A DNA stretch of 64,000 bases, from NCBI GenBank assembly GCA_025517525.1, contig JAOPJZ010000003.1, positions 62,001 through 126,000 of the forward strand, given 5' to 3'. This document shows positions 52,681 through 62,019 of the stretch, one piece after another (position 1 is the first letter of the stretch; every line of letters begins with the position of its first letter). A program made the position numbers and the translations under genes. The notes under the pieces were generated by a model. The model worked only from the letters and a program-made list of their open reading frames with translations. It ran no database searches and had not been told where the DNA came from. The DNA comes from Natronosalvus hydrolyticus. Its GTDB lineage: Archaea; Halobacteriota; Halobacteria; Halobacteriales; Natrialbaceae.

Positions 52681-54348
52681 TTACTCGGGTGGCTCGAACG
52701 TCATCGGTTCGTTATCACCACAGCCATGGCGATAGAATAGCCGATAGCTTCGGTCGCGGTCTTCGGGGCTGTCGACGGTTGCTCTCGTCACCTCCTCACT
52801 GACGACGTACATGTTCAGGTGCGTGAGGCGTTCACCGTGGGTGGCCTCCCACTCGGCACAGCGATACTCAGCCAGGATGGCGGCCGTGTCGGTACTCGAG
52901 CCACCCCGTCGAACGCTATTCATGTAGAACCGTTCGCGGTAGGTGCCGTACTGGCGCTGGAGTTCGTTGAACGGGCGGTCGTACGCGAGGGGACGGTCGT
53001 TGTACGCGTCGACGTACTCACCGGATTCGGTGGTAGCAGAGAAGACGTAGTACCGATCGGTCGTTCGCGGGTTCGGCGCAAACACACCCCAACCGACGGG
53101 CTGGTCGATAGCCATCGCCGAGGCAACTGTGTTGACCTGTTTGACTCCCGTCGTCTCCTCGAGCGTCTCTGATACGGTTCGGTCGATGACCTCCTCGAGC
53201 GGTTCCGACCCGTCGTGATCGGCAACCACGCTGGCGGTCTGAGCGACCAGGACGACGCCGACGAAGACGATAGTGACGATGATCAATCGCAATGTTGCGC
53301 CGTGAATCCTCGTACGCGCCTGTCGGACGCGGTCAGTCGTCCATCGCGGATGCGGTGGGGGAAGTCGAGCGCCGGCAGAGCGAAGCCGGTGTCGCGTCGA
53401 CTCGAGGTGTCGCGACATCGACTGCAGACCCGGTGAGCGTTCACCAGCCCTCCGGAGCCAGCGCTCAAGCGTGTCCAGAACCGGGGTCTGGACGAACAAC
53501 AACAATCCGGCCAGTGCGACGTAGGCGAACGCACCGATACGAACGGTCAGGGCAAACGAGAGGTGGCCGCCGACGTACAACAGGAGAAACGGCATTCGAT
53601 ACCAACCGTAGGTGACGAGCAACACCCAGCCACAGACCATCATCACGTACCACAGCAGGCCGCCGAACTCGAGGAACGTCTGAAACTGTCGAACCGTATC
53701 CCCGAGCAGGAACGTCATTTCGTCGAGGCCGAGCACTCGTGGCGCAGCGTTGCCGCTTCGCCACGTGCTCGAGACGGATTTGATGATGCCGTTGGTGACG
53801 TACATGTAGACCATCTGGCCCAGAATAAACGCCGTCGCGATACCCGCGACGGCCGTTCGTGGCTTCCGTCGCCGGTGGATGGCGTCGACCGACCAGCGTT
53901 CACCCAGGGGAACGAATATCGCCCAGAACATGAGCAGCCGGAAGAGGACGTCGGCGTAGCTCAATACGAGCGGATTGTGGTGGTCGAGCGAGACCACGAA
54001 CAGGAACGACACGACCGTCGCAAACGTGGTGCGGTATCCGACGAGCAACTGGATGGCAAACAGCGCCTGAATGACGAACAGGGCCGCTATCACCGTCGTG
54101 TTGGTCGAGAGATGATAGAACGAGAAGGCGTAGTCAGCGGACAACTCGCGTGCCAGCGAGCGTGGCACGACGCCGTGTTCGGTGTAGAAAAACGTGAAGT
54201 TACGCGAGCGCAACAGGAGATCCGCCAGAATCAAGAGGGCGAGCGAAACACGGAACAGCGCCAGTGCTCGCGCGTCGATCCGAACGCATCGATGGAGGTG
54301 TCGGCGAGCACGTCGAGCGCCAGCGTAGAGGCGCGAGCGAGAACGCAT
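52681..54348 (-). CDS. HTTM-domain membrane protein
   Basis: A 555-residue protein. The horizontally transferred transmembrane (HTTM) domain resembles vitamin-K-dependent gamma-carboxylase: FRVSLALLILADLLLRSRNF, FYTEHGVVPRSLA, SLDHHNPLVLSYADVLFRLL, and VYMYVTNGIIKSVSSTWRSG. About eight membrane segments are followed by an extracellular-looking C-terminal domain (PVGWGVFAPNPRTTDRYYVF) of the type seen in such proteins. Whether it carboxylates anything in archaea is unknown. A tandem repeat of 28 bp lies just upstream of the start. Confidence 0.9.
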   Translation of the reverse strand: MRSRSRLYAGARRARRHLHRCVRIDARALALFRVSLALLILADLLLRSRNFTFFYTEHGVVPRSLARELSADYAFSFYHLSTNTTVIAALFVIQALFAIQLLVGYRTTFATVVSFLFVVSLDHHNPLVLSYADVLFRLLMFWAIFVPLGERWSVDAIHRRRKPRTAVAGIATAFILGQMVYMYVTNGIIKSVSSTWRSGNAAPRVLGLDEMTFLLGDTVRQFQTFLEFGGLLWYVMMVCGWVLLVTYGWYRMPFLLLYVGGHLSFALTVRIGAFAYVALAGLLLFVQTPVLDTLERWLRRAGERSPGLQSMSRHLESTRHRLRSAGARLPPPHPRWTTDRVRQARTRIHGATLRLIIVTIVFVGVVLVAQTASVVADHDGSEPLEEVIDRTVSETLEETTGVKQVNTVASAMAIDQPVGWGVFAPNPRTTDRYYVFSATTESGEYVDAYNDRPLAYDRPFNELQRQYGTYRERFYMNSVRRGGSSTDTAAILAEYRCAEWEATHGERLTHLNMYVVSEEVTRATVDSPEDRDRSYRLFYRHGCGDNEPMTFEPPE

Positions 54349-54386
54349 ATGTCATCGTAGCGTCGGGCCGGGCTAATAGCCGTTAT

Positions 54387-54470
54387 TGTTGACCGGCGAG
54401 GGGATGGAGGAGACTGTTGACCGGCGAGGGGATGGAGGAGACTGTTGACCGGCGAGGGAATGGGAAGAGA
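54387..54470 (+). repeat. Tandem repeat, three units of 28 bp
   Basis: Unit tgttgaccggcgagggg plus atggaggagac occurs at 54387, 54415 and, with a few changes, 54443. It lies between the start of the HTTM gene and the DUF6159 gene, so it may vary in copy number between strains and affect the HTTM promoter. Confidence 0.9.
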
Positions 54471-54641
54471 CCCGGTGGAGGGACGACGACGCTCTCTCGA
54501 GGGACATATCACACTATAGCTGCGGAGACGACGAGCAGCAATGTACTCACTCGAGTGTTGCAGGACGACCGCGAGTCGAAGGTGGTTCGTCACGCCAGAA
54601 CGCGTCGGTAGGGTTCGCCGAGTTCGACACGTGACGGCGTA

Positions 54642-55547
54642 CTAGTCGGCTTTGATGCCGCCAGTGGTCTGTCCGCCGGGTTCGGCGGGCTTTTCGGCTC
54701 GTCCACCGAGACTCTCGAAGTCGAAGTTCTCGAACTCCTCGGGTTGTTCTCCCTCTCGAGCATAGACGTACAGGGCCGTCTTGGCGATGCCCCAGACGGT
54801 CTGGTTGAGCAAGTACGCCATGACGAACGCGCCACCGACGAGCATGATGCCGAGCACGATACCTGGCCCCGGGAACACGGCTGCCACGGGGACCGAGATG
54901 ACGAGCGCGATGGCGACCAGTCCGATGCCGATGAGCACCGAAATGAGGCTGATACCGAATCCAGCACCGATGGTTTCACCCCAGGTGTCTTTGAACGTAC
55001 TGCCGCTCTTTTTGAACATCGAGGTCACCGAAACGTCTTCGAAGACGATCACGGGAACGATGAAGAACGTCATGATGGACCAGCCAACCGCGAACAGCGT
55101 CCCTAAAATCGATGCGATCGGGTTGTCAGACTCTTCGAGTGACTTGATGATGATGCTGACGGTGGCTGCGATCGCCGACCAGACGACGATCGGTCCGAGT
55201 CGGCCGTTGATCGCTTTCATCGAGTCGCGAAGCCCCGGTTCCCGGCCGTGGAACGCTTCGTTGGCTCCGTAGACGAGCGCGGCGGAAAAGTACGTGCTGA
55301 AAAAGGTCGTGACGAAGTACAGCGCAAAGAGCACGATGTACTCGAGGCCGCTTCCGACCAGATTGGCGATCAACAACGGGACGAAAAAGATGAGGAAAAA
55401 GAAGAAACTCGAGATGCCAGCAAGCAGCGGAAACACCATGAGTTTCGGGTGATGACGGATCACGCTGAAACTGTCTTTCGTGAGCGTCCACCCCGTTTTG
55501 AACCGGTCGATAACCCCTATACCTCCAGATTTTGTACCAAATGCCAT
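54642..55547 (-). CDS. DUF6159-type membrane protein
   Basis: A 301-residue protein from ATG 55547, with a tttaagaa box about 25 nt upstream (the earlier ATG at 55556 is less likely). Six hydrophobic segments: VFPLLAGISSFFFFLIFFV, YIVLFALYFVTTFFSTYFSA, GWSIMTFFIVPVIVFEDV, two Gly-rich segments (ISLISVLIGIGLVAIALVIS and IVLGIMLVGGAFVMAYLLN) and a last helix. The motif IVFEDVSVTSMFKKSG is typical of the family. The C-terminal tail is acidic and cytoplasmic. Function unknown. Confidence 0.82.
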   Translation of the reverse strand: MAFGTKSGGIGVIDRFKTGWTLTKDSFSVIRHHPKLMVFPLLAGISSFFFFLIFFVPLLIANLVGSGLEYIVLFALYFVTTFFSTYFSAALVYGANEAFHGREPGLRDSMKAINGRLGPIVVWSAIAATVSIIIKSLEESDNPIASILGTLFAVGWSIMTFFIVPVIVFEDVSVTSMFKKSGSTFKDTWGETIGAGFGISLISVLIGIGLVAIALVISVPVAAVFPGPGIVLGIMLVGGAFVMAYLLNQTVWGIAKTALYVYAREGEQPEEFENFDFESLGGRAEKPAEPGGQTTGGIKAD

Positions 55548-55743
55548 ATGAATCATTACAGGAATACAGGGTTCTTAAAGTCATCGTATCAAACAGGCAC
55601 AATAATTGAGACGGCATGATCAATTTGAAACGGTATGGTCACGTTCAGTGCGAGTCCGGGACATACTCGCGTCGATCGATTCCGCTCGATAGTGACCAAA
55701 GGACAATAGCAGGGAAACGCACGCAGTCGACAAGGTAAAGTCA

Positions 55744-55755
55744 ACTTGTACAAGT
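55744..55755. promoter_or_regulatory. 12-bp palindrome before the cobalamin operon
   Basis: ACTTGTACAAGT is a perfect palindrome ending three bases before the first ATG of the operon. At this distance it would lie at the transcript start of a leaderless mRNA, where a repressor could act. No regulator is evident nearby. Confidence 0.4.
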
Positions 55756-55758
55756 CAC

Positions 55759-56445
55759 ATGTACGTGGCAGTCTCGTTCGATCTGTTCGGCACGCTCATC
55801 ACTGCTGACCGCCCGGCCAACCCCGCGACAGCCATCGCAAGGGAACTCGAGGCCCGAGACGTTCGGGTCCCCGACGACTGGTCAGAACGGTACGTGCAGC
55901 CCCATATCGACGCCCCTGCAGGCGCAGAGGTGCCGCTCCCGGCACACGTAAGTCGAGCGCTCTCGAGTGCTGGCGTCGAGTGGCACGGCAACGTCGTCAG
56001 GCGCGCCGTGGTCGCCGCGTTCGACCCGGTCGTCGACACCCGGGACGGTGCGCTCGAGGCCGTCGAGGCCGCTCGAGAGCACGGGCCGGTCGCCCTCTGT
56101 TCGAACTGTAGCGTGCCGGAACTGGTCGGCCGAACGCTGGTCAGGTCCGACCTGGAGCGAGACGATTTCGACGTGATCGTTACGAGCGTCGGCTGTGGCT
56201 GGCGTAAACCCGCCCCAGAAATCTTCGAAACGACTGCAGAGCAACTCGGCGTGGACCCGACTGCTCTCGTCCACGTCGGCGATGACGAACTGACCGACGG
56301 CGGTATCGAGGCCCTCGGCGGGACCGCACTTCTACTCGACCGGACGCCGCTCGAAGACGTGCCAGCCGCACTGACAGCACACTTCGAGACGGCGAGAGAC
56401 GCTCGAGACAACAACCCAGACGCTCGAGGTGACGACCGACCGTGA
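55759..56445 (+). CDS. HAD-family hydrolase of the cobalamin operon
   Basis: A 228-residue protein. HAD motif I is SFDLFGTLI, motif II the Ser of CSNCS, motif III the Lys of WRKPAPEIF, and motif IV HVGDDELTDGGIEALGG. Cap helices lie between I and II. The second Asp of motif I is replaced by Phe (DLF), as in haloacid-dehalogenase-type members. It is the first gene of the cob operon; its TGA overlaps the cbiB start (GTGA). A phosphatase for alpha-ribazole phosphate or another nucleotide-loop intermediate is possible but not shown. Confidence 0.85.
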   Translation: MYVAVSFDLFGTLITADRPANPATAIARELEARDVRVPDDWSERYVQPHIDAPAGAEVPLPAHVSRALSSAGVEWHGNVVRRAVVAAFDPVVDTRDGALEAVEAAREHGPVALCSNCSVPELVGRTLVRSDLERDDFDVIVTSVGCGWRKPAPEIFETTAEQLGVDPTALVHVGDDELTDGGIEALGGTALLLDRTPLEDVPAALTAHFETARDARDNNPDARGDDRP

Positions 56446-57497
56446 CGCTCACGACGCTGGCGATTATCGGACTCGCCTTCAGCCTCGACCTGCTGCTTGG
56501 CGAACCCCCAACCACGCTGCATCCGGTGGCATGGTTCGGTCGCCTCGTCGGCGCCGTCGACCGTGAGTGGCCGCTGCTCGATGCGCGAAAGGCCGGCATC
56601 GCGATCGCAACTGTGTTGCCGCTATTCCCTGCGCTCGTTGCTGGCGGTGCCGTGTTGCTGGCACTCGAGGTCGCGCCGATGATCGGTGCAATCGTCGCTG
56701 CGATCGTCCTCTTTCTGACCATTAGCCTTCGAATGCTCCTCGATATCACCCGCGAAGTGGTCGACGCAACGGCGGGCGACCTCGAGTCCGCGCGCGAAGC
56801 GGTTCGGAGCCTCGTCGGTCGAGATACCGAAGCCCTGGACGGGGCCGGAATTCGCTCGGCAGCCATCGAGAGCGTGGCCGAAAATCTCGCCGACGGCTTC
56901 GTCTCGACGCTGCTTCCCTTCGCGTTGCTGGCACCGATTTCGCTGCCGACCGCGGCGGCCGTCGTCGCCTGGGTCAAAGCCGTCAACACGCTCGACTCGA
57001 TGCTCGGCTACCCGTCGAAACCCATCGGGACCGCCAGTGCCAGACTCGACGACGCCGTCATGTACGTGCCCGCTCGAGTGAGCGCCTGCTGTCTCGCCCT
57101 GGCGAGTCGCCGACCGGGCGCACTCGCTCACGCACGGGCGTGGGCTCGCGTCCCGGCCTCGCCGAACTCCGGGTGGCCCATGGCGACGCTCGCGAGCGGG
57201 CTGGACGTTCGACTCGAGAAACCGGGCGCATACGTCCTCAATCCGGACGGACCGCAGCCGACGGTGGAAGACGGCCACCGCGCTGTCTCCATCGTCGGCG
57301 GGGCAGCCGTTATCGCCGTCGGACTGGCAGCCGTCGCCGCCGTCTACGCACCCGCGCTCGAGAGCGTCCTCGCCCCACCATTGCACGCAGGCCTGGAAAT
57401 GATGTTCGGGGCCCTCGAGTCGGTGTTCGGCGTTCTCGAGTGGATTCGAGACTTCCTCGGCCGCCTGTGGAGGTGGCTTCAGGGGGTGAGAACCTGA
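56442..57497 (+). CDS. cbiB: Adenosylcobinamide-phosphate synthase CbiB
   Basis: Membrane enzyme joining cobyric acid to aminopropanol (phosphate). The 351-residue protein starts at GTG 56442. Five or six hydrophobic segments and the family motifs are present: SLDLLLGEPPTTLHPVAWFG near the N-terminus, SLVGRDTEALDGAGIRSAA, ESVAENLADGFVSTLLPF and VNTLDSMLGYPSKP. A long low-complexity loop occurs near residues 240-280. It overlaps the HAD gene by four bases and cobS by one. Confidence 0.95.
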   Translation: MTLTTLAIIGLAFSLDLLLGEPPTTLHPVAWFGRLVGAVDREWPLLDARKAGIAIATVLPLFPALVAGGAVLLALEVAPMIGAIVAAIVLFLTISLRMLLDITREVVDATAGDLESAREAVRSLVGRDTEALDGAGIRSAAIESVAENLADGFVSTLLPFALLAPISLPTAAAVVAWVKAVNTLDSMLGYPSKPIGTASARLDDAVMYVPARVSACCLALASRRPGALAHARAWARVPASPNSGWPMATLASGLDVRLEKPGAYVLNPDGPQPTVEDGHRAVSIVGGAAVIAVGLAAVAAVYAPALESVLAPPLHAGLEMMFGALESVFGVLEWIRDFLGRLWRWLQGVRT

Positions 57498-58312
57498 TGG
57501 CGCGTCGTGATGGTCCGATTCGGCGTCCACTCGAGCGAGGGAAAACGGCGATTCGGGGACTCCGTGGTGCGATCACGTTTCTGACACAGCTCCCGGTCCC
57601 TCGAGCGGGAGCCGACGCGTCCGAACGAGACTGGAACGCGTTTCGAACGACCCCCGCGGCATTTCCACTGGTGGGCTGGCTCGTCGGTGGGTTGACGGCA
57701 CTGGTGTTCGTCCTGGGCGACGGCGTCCCAGATGCCACCGTCGCGTTCGGCTACCTGCTCGCCGTGTATCTGGTCACCGGGATCAACCACCTAGATGGCG
57801 TGGCCGACGCCGGCGACGCGCTGGTCGTCCACGGCGACAGCGAACACCGTCGGCACGTTCTGAAAGACACCACGACCGGCGTCGGTGCCCTGCTGGCAGT
57901 CGTGATGGTACTCGTCGGGGTGGCGCTGGCAGGGTTCACCCTGTCGGGAGCGCCACTCCTCGTCGCCGTGGCTATCGTTCTCGCCGCCGAAGTGGGCGCA
58001 AAAACCGGGCTAGCCCTGATCGCCTGTGGCGGCCGGGCAGCCCACGAGGGCTTTGGCGCACAGTTCACGGCGTCACTGACACCGAGACAAGCCATCTCGC
58101 CGCTCGCGATTGGTGTCCCGGTTATCGCCCTCTCGTGGCCTTCGCCGATTGCAGCCCTCACCTTCGCCGGCGCACTCACGGGCACCGCACTGACCTGGTG
58201 GTGGGCACGACGGCGACTGCGCGGCGTCACCGGCGACGTCTTCGGCGCGGCAAACGAAGTGAGTCGACTCCTCGGCCTGTATCTGGGGGTGATCGCGTGG
58301 ACGCTCTGGTGA
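57497..58312 (+). CDS. cobS: Adenosylcobinamide-GDP ribazoletransferase CobS
   Basis: Final membrane step of the nucleotide loop: joins AdoCbi-GDP with alpha-ribazole (or its phosphate). The 271-residue protein starts at ATG 57497, whose A is the last base of the cbiB stop. Motifs: AITFLTQLPVPRAG, AFPLVGWLVGGL, GINHLDGVADAGDALVVHGD (metal-binding DxxxD) and KDTTTGVGALLAVV. It has about seven membrane segments. Its stop overlaps the cobY start by 16 bp. Confidence 0.95.
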   Translation: MARRDGPIRRPLERGKTAIRGLRGAITFLTQLPVPRAGADASERDWNAFRTTPAAFPLVGWLVGGLTALVFVLGDGVPDATVAFGYLLAVYLVTGINHLDGVADAGDALVVHGDSEHRRHVLKDTTTGVGALLAVVMVLVGVALAGFTLSGAPLLVAVAIVLAAEVGAKTGLALIACGGRAAHEGFGAQFTASLTPRQAISPLAIGVPVIALSWPSPIAALTFAGALTGTALTWWWARRRLRGVTGDVFGAANEVSRLLGLYLGVIAWTLW

Positions 58313-59022
58313 TGTGTGGCGGCGAGGGTAGCCGACTCGAGGCAACCGTCGAGAAGCCACTGTTCGAAATCGGCGGTCGTCCCATGATCGACCGCGTCCT
58401 GAACGCACTCGCGACCGACACACTCGAGACGGTGTACGCCGCCGTTTCCCCCAACGCGCCCGAAACCCGCAGCCACCTCGAGCGAATGGTGGCCGAAACC
58501 AGTGACTCGAGCGCCCACCGTTGCGAGCGGCCTGTGATACCTGACAGCCCCGACACACCCGGCAGCCCCGATTTACCCGACAGCCTCGAGATCGTCGACA
58601 CGCCTGGCTCCGGCTACGTCACTGACCTCCAGTCCGTCCTCGAGCGACCGGGCGTTTCGACGCCACTCCTGACGGTAACGGCCGATTTGCCGTTGCTCGA
58701 GTCGCCCGTCATCGAGCGAATCGTCGACAGATACCGGGCAGTAGCCGCCGGAAACACGGTGAAAAACGATTCGTCCGGAGGGCCGTCGGTGACCGTCTGT
58801 GTCCCCACCAGCGTGAAACGGCGACTCGGGTTTTCCGTCGAGACGGTCGCCCACGACCAGCCACACCTCGCGGCGACCGGGGCCAACGTCGTCGGCAGCG
58901 AACACCGAACGATGACACACACCAGCTACGACCCACGACTCGCCAGTAACGTCAACAGACGAACGGACGCTCGAGCGACCGAACGGTTGCGTTCGGCGCT
59001 GGGGGTGGATGGATGCGAGTGA
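58297..59022 (+). CDS. cobY: GTP:adenosylcobinamide-phosphate guanylyltransferase CobY
   Basis: Archaeal, non-orthologous substitute for bacterial CobU. The 241-residue protein starts at GTG 58297 (VDALVMCGGEGSRLEATVEK), which overlaps cobS by 16 bp; ATG 58312 is possible but would cut off part of the first strand. The nucleotidyltransferase motif CGGEGSRLxxxxEKPL and VTADLPLLESPVIER with acidic metal-binding residues are clear. A central Pro/Asp-rich insert (about residues 80-105) is unusual. Confidence 0.93.
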   Translation: MDALVMCGGEGSRLEATVEKPLFEIGGRPMIDRVLNALATDTLETVYAAVSPNAPETRSHLERMVAETSDSSAHRCERPVIPDSPDTPGSPDLPDSLEIVDTPGSGYVTDLQSVLERPGVSTPLLTVTADLPLLESPVIERIVDRYRAVAAGNTVKNDSSGGPSVTVCVPTSVKRRLGFSVETVAHDQPHLAATGANVVGSEHRTMTHTSYDPRLASNVNRRTDARATERLRSALGVDGCE

Positions 59023-60113
59023 TTCTCGTCGCCGGCGTCACCGAAACCGGGTTGATCGACGGCATCAGTGCCGCCGGCGCGTCCCCGGCTCTGCTCGGAC
59101 ACACGCCCTCGGCCGACGCCGAAATCCTCGTCTACGGGCAGCCGACCGCCGCCCTGGTGACGCCCGTCAGTCCCACTGGCTGTCCGACACCCGCCGCGAT
59201 CACCCGTGCGGTCAGAGAGGTGCTGGGATTCGACGTAACCGTCCTCGACGCCGGGTTGACCGAACCGACCGCCGCGCCGACCGTCGCTCTCGAGGCAGAC
59301 CCCGGTACGGATATCCGCGAGCAGGTTGCGGTCCCGGACGCCACCGAACTGTACGAACGAGCCTACGCCTTCGGTCAGGACCTGCCGGACGAACGCGTCC
59401 TGATCGGCGAAACGATTCCCGGCGGGACGACGACCGCGCTTGGCGTCATGCGAGCACTCGGCGAACCGCTCGAGGTCTCTTCATCGCTCCCCGAAAACCC
59501 GCTCGAGCGAAAACGGACGGTCGTCAACGAGGGACTCACCGCAAGCGGGCTCGCACCCGGCGACTGTGCCGGCTCTCCACTCGAGGCGATACGGGCGATG
59601 GGCGACCCCGTCCAGGCGGCCGTCGCCGGCGTGGCCGCCGGTGCACTCGAGCGCGGCGTCCGTGTCACACTTGCTGGCGGCACCCAGCTGGTAGCCGTCG
59701 CCGCAGCGATTCGACACGCCGGAATCGACGGCCCGCTCGAACTGGCGACCACGTCGTTCGTCACCGCCGACCCGGCCGTCGACCTCGAGAGCGCGAGTGA
59801 GAACCTGGACCTGATAGTGACCGTTACCGACCCCGAATTCGAGCGAAGTGGCCACGTCTCGATGGCACGGTACTGTGCCGGCGAGGCCAAAGAGGGCGTT
59901 GCCATGGGCGGCGCCCTCTCGCTCGTACCGGCCGGCGAGATGGCGACGGTTCGAGGGCGAATAGAAACCGTCTGTACCCGCCTCGGTATCGAAGACGAGA
60001 GGGAGCGTTCGGGCTCGAGTCTCGAGAGCGAAACCGAAACGACGGCCGCGACCGTCGACGACGCGAGGTCGAGAGCGAATTCGAACCACCCGGAGGACCA
60101 TGCATCCCGATAG
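59013..60113 (+). CDS. cobT: Archaeal CobT-like phosphoribosyltransferase (UPF0284)
   Basis: Activates the lower-ligand base by forming alpha-ribazole phosphate from nicotinate mononucleotide. The 366-residue protein starts at ATG 59013. It belongs to the archaeal CobT group (UPF0284; VILVAGVTETGLIDGISAAG at the start, GETIPGGTTTALGVMRALG, VTLAGGTQLVAVAAA). The last 40 residues are a low-complexity tail that overlaps the next gene. It overlaps cobY by 10 bp and cobD by 14 bp. Confidence 0.9.
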   Translation: MRVILVAGVTETGLIDGISAAGASPALLGHTPSADAEILVYGQPTAALVTPVSPTGCPTPAAITRAVREVLGFDVTVLDAGLTEPTAAPTVALEADPGTDIREQVAVPDATELYERAYAFGQDLPDERVLIGETIPGGTTTALGVMRALGEPLEVSSSLPENPLERKRTVVNEGLTASGLAPGDCAGSPLEAIRAMGDPVQAAVAGVAAGALERGVRVTLAGGTQLVAVAAAIRHAGIDGPLELATTSFVTADPAVDLESASENLDLIVTVTDPEFERSGHVSMARYCAGEAKEGVAMGGALSLVPAGEMATVRGRIETVCTRLGIEDERERSGSSLESETETTAATVDDARSRANSNHPEDHASR

Positions 60114-61128
60114 CATCGCCGAAACGGGACGGGTTCCCCACGGCGGCGAACCGGACCGCTCACTTCTCGATTTCTCGGCCAACATCAACCCGCAAATTCC
60201 CGACGGAGTCGAAACCGTCTACGCCGACGCCCTCGAACGTGCCCGCCGGTATCCCGACGATACGTACCCAGTCTTTCGAGAAGCCGCAGCGGAGTACGTC
60301 GGCTGTACGCCCGACGCGGTGATTGCGACCCCCGGCGGCCTCGCCGCGATTCGGCTCAGCCTGGAGTGCACGCTCGAAGCGGGCGACACCGCACTCGTCC
60401 CGTATCCGAGTTTCGGCGAGTACGCCCGAGAAGTCCGTCTCCAGGGCGCGACCCCGGCATTCGTTCCCCACGACGACCTGTACGACCTCGGGGTGTCCCA
60501 CCTCGAGCAGGCCGACCTCACCGTTTGCTGTAGGCCCAACAACCCAACCGGTGACTGTCCCTCGAGCGAACGCCTCGAGGCGTTTACCGAACGGTGTCGG
60601 GACGCGGGAACGACCCTGCTCGTCGACGAGGCGTTCCTGGGCTTTACCGACCGGCCGTCGATGGCTTCCCGCGGCTTCGAACACGTCGTCGTGGCTCGGT
60701 CGCTGACCAAACTGTTCGGCCTGCCAGGTCTCCGCGCCGGATTTGCGGTCGCAACCGGCGACCTCGGCGACCGCCTCGCGATTGCACGCCGAGCCTGGTC
60801 GCTCGGAACACCCGAAGCGGCCGTCGGCGCCCACTGTATGCGTGACCGGGCGTTCGTCCGCGAGACGCGGTCACGGGTCGATGCGGAGCGCGAGCGCGTC
60901 CGAACGGCACTGCTCGAGGACGGGCGTTACGACGTCTTCGACTCCGTCGCGCCGTATCTCCTGTTCGAGTCCACGGAACCGGTGGACGACCTGCTCGAGC
61001 GAGCCCGGGCCGCCGGAGTCGTCCTCCGGGATGCCCGAACCTTCCGGGGGCTCGACCGCCACGTCCGTGTCGCCGTCGCCGAGCGCGAGGCGAACGACAG
61101 GCTGCTCGAGGTGCTGTGTGATGGCTGA
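60100..61128 (+). CDS. cobD: Threonine-phosphate decarboxylase CobD
   Basis: Makes aminopropanol phosphate for CbiB from L-threonine phosphate. The 342-residue fold-type I PLP enzyme resembles histidinol-phosphate aminotransferase: LLDFSANINPQIPDGV at the start (typical for CobD), ATPGGLAAIRLSLE, CRPNNPTGDCPSSERLE, LLVDEAFLGFTD, the catalytic Lys in VARSLTKLFGLPGLRAGF. Position between cobT and cbiZ supports CobD over HisC. It overlaps cobT by 14 bp and cbiZ by 8 bp. Confidence 0.93.
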   Translation: MHPDSIAETGRVPHGGEPDRSLLDFSANINPQIPDGVETVYADALERARRYPDDTYPVFREAAAEYVGCTPDAVIATPGGLAAIRLSLECTLEAGDTALVPYPSFGEYAREVRLQGATPAFVPHDDLYDLGVSHLEQADLTVCCRPNNPTGDCPSSERLEAFTERCRDAGTTLLVDEAFLGFTDRPSMASRGFEHVVVARSLTKLFGLPGLRAGFAVATGDLGDRLAIARRAWSLGTPEAAVGAHCMRDRAFVRETRSRVDAERERVRTALLEDGRYDVFDSVAPYLLFESTEPVDDLLERARAAGVVLRDARTFRGLDRHVRVAVAEREANDRLLEVLCDG

Positions 61129-61960
61129 GTCCGCCGCGAATTCTCGCTCGAAAGCGACGCGCACCGACGGCGTCCTATGTGTCCAGCAACCGAACGCTGA
61201 GTGGTTATCGACGGGCTGGAACGGCGGTCGCTATCGAGGCGACCGCGCCTACAACATCTCGGTGCCCGAGGGCTGGGACTGCACCGACCTCGCTCCGTAC
61301 GTCGAGGGCCGCCTCGAGCGAGCGGGGTTCCGCGAAGCCGAGGATACAAACCACACCCAACGCGATGCCGAAACCAACCTCGAGGCCCCCGTGTTGCTCA
61401 CCGGCGTCGACCTGCAACACGCTCGCGGTGCCCGCTGTGGGCCCGTCACCGTCTACGCGACCGCCGGCGTCTCGAACCCCGCCGCGCTCCCGATGGAGCC
61501 GCCGGGCGGTGACTTGCCCGACGGAGCCCTCGAAACTGACGAGGATGGAGCTGCTGGCGATGGCGAGACGCCACCACCGAAAAGCGAATCCTCGACCGTC
61601 GGGACCGTCAACCTCATCGTCACCACCCGCTGTCGCCTCGCGGCCGGTGCCCTCGAGAACCTGCTCGCCGTCGCCGCCGAAGCGAAGGCCGCCACCCTGT
61701 TGGCGCACACCGGGTTTCCCGGAACCACGACCGACGCACTCGTCGTTGGTCACGATCTCACTGGGCCTGAGCAGGCGTTTTCCGGCAGTTGGACTCCCGT
61801 CGGCGCAGCGACTCGAGCCTGCGTTCGGGAGGTCCTCTCGAGCGCCCTCGAGTCACGATACGATGGGACGGATGCGACGATTCCAGCCGATGTCGACACG
61901 GCCGAGTACGGCGTGTCGACCGACGTCCGGGCGTCCGTTTTCGAGCCCGATGATCGTTGA
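61121..61960 (+). CDS. cbiZ: Adenosylcobinamide amidohydrolase CbiZ
   Basis: Salvage enzyme that removes the aminopropanol chain of adenosylcobinamide to give adenosylcobyric acid, which CbiB can reuse. The 279-residue protein starts at ATG 61121. Family features: STGWNGGRYRGDRAYNISVP, VLLTGVDLQHARGARCGPVT, YATAGVSNPAALP, VNLIVTTRCRLAAGALENLL and EAKAATLLAHTG. A disordered acidic insert lies near residues 130-160. It overlaps cobD by 8 bp and ends the operon. Its presence suggests uptake of external corrinoids. Confidence 0.94.
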   Translation: MAESAANSRSKATRTDGVLCVQQPNAEWLSTGWNGGRYRGDRAYNISVPEGWDCTDLAPYVEGRLERAGFREAEDTNHTQRDAETNLEAPVLLTGVDLQHARGARCGPVTVYATAGVSNPAALPMEPPGGDLPDGALETDEDGAAGDGETPPPKSESSTVGTVNLIVTTRCRLAAGALENLLAVAAEAKAATLLAHTGFPGTTTDALVVGHDLTGPEQAFSGSWTPVGAATRACVREVLSSALESRYDGTDATIPADVDTAEYGVSTDVRASVFEPDDR

Positions 61961-62019
61961 ATCCGGTGGTCTCGTCGCCGAGCCCACAGTATAATTCCGT
62001 TCGCTCCCAAACACCCCCA

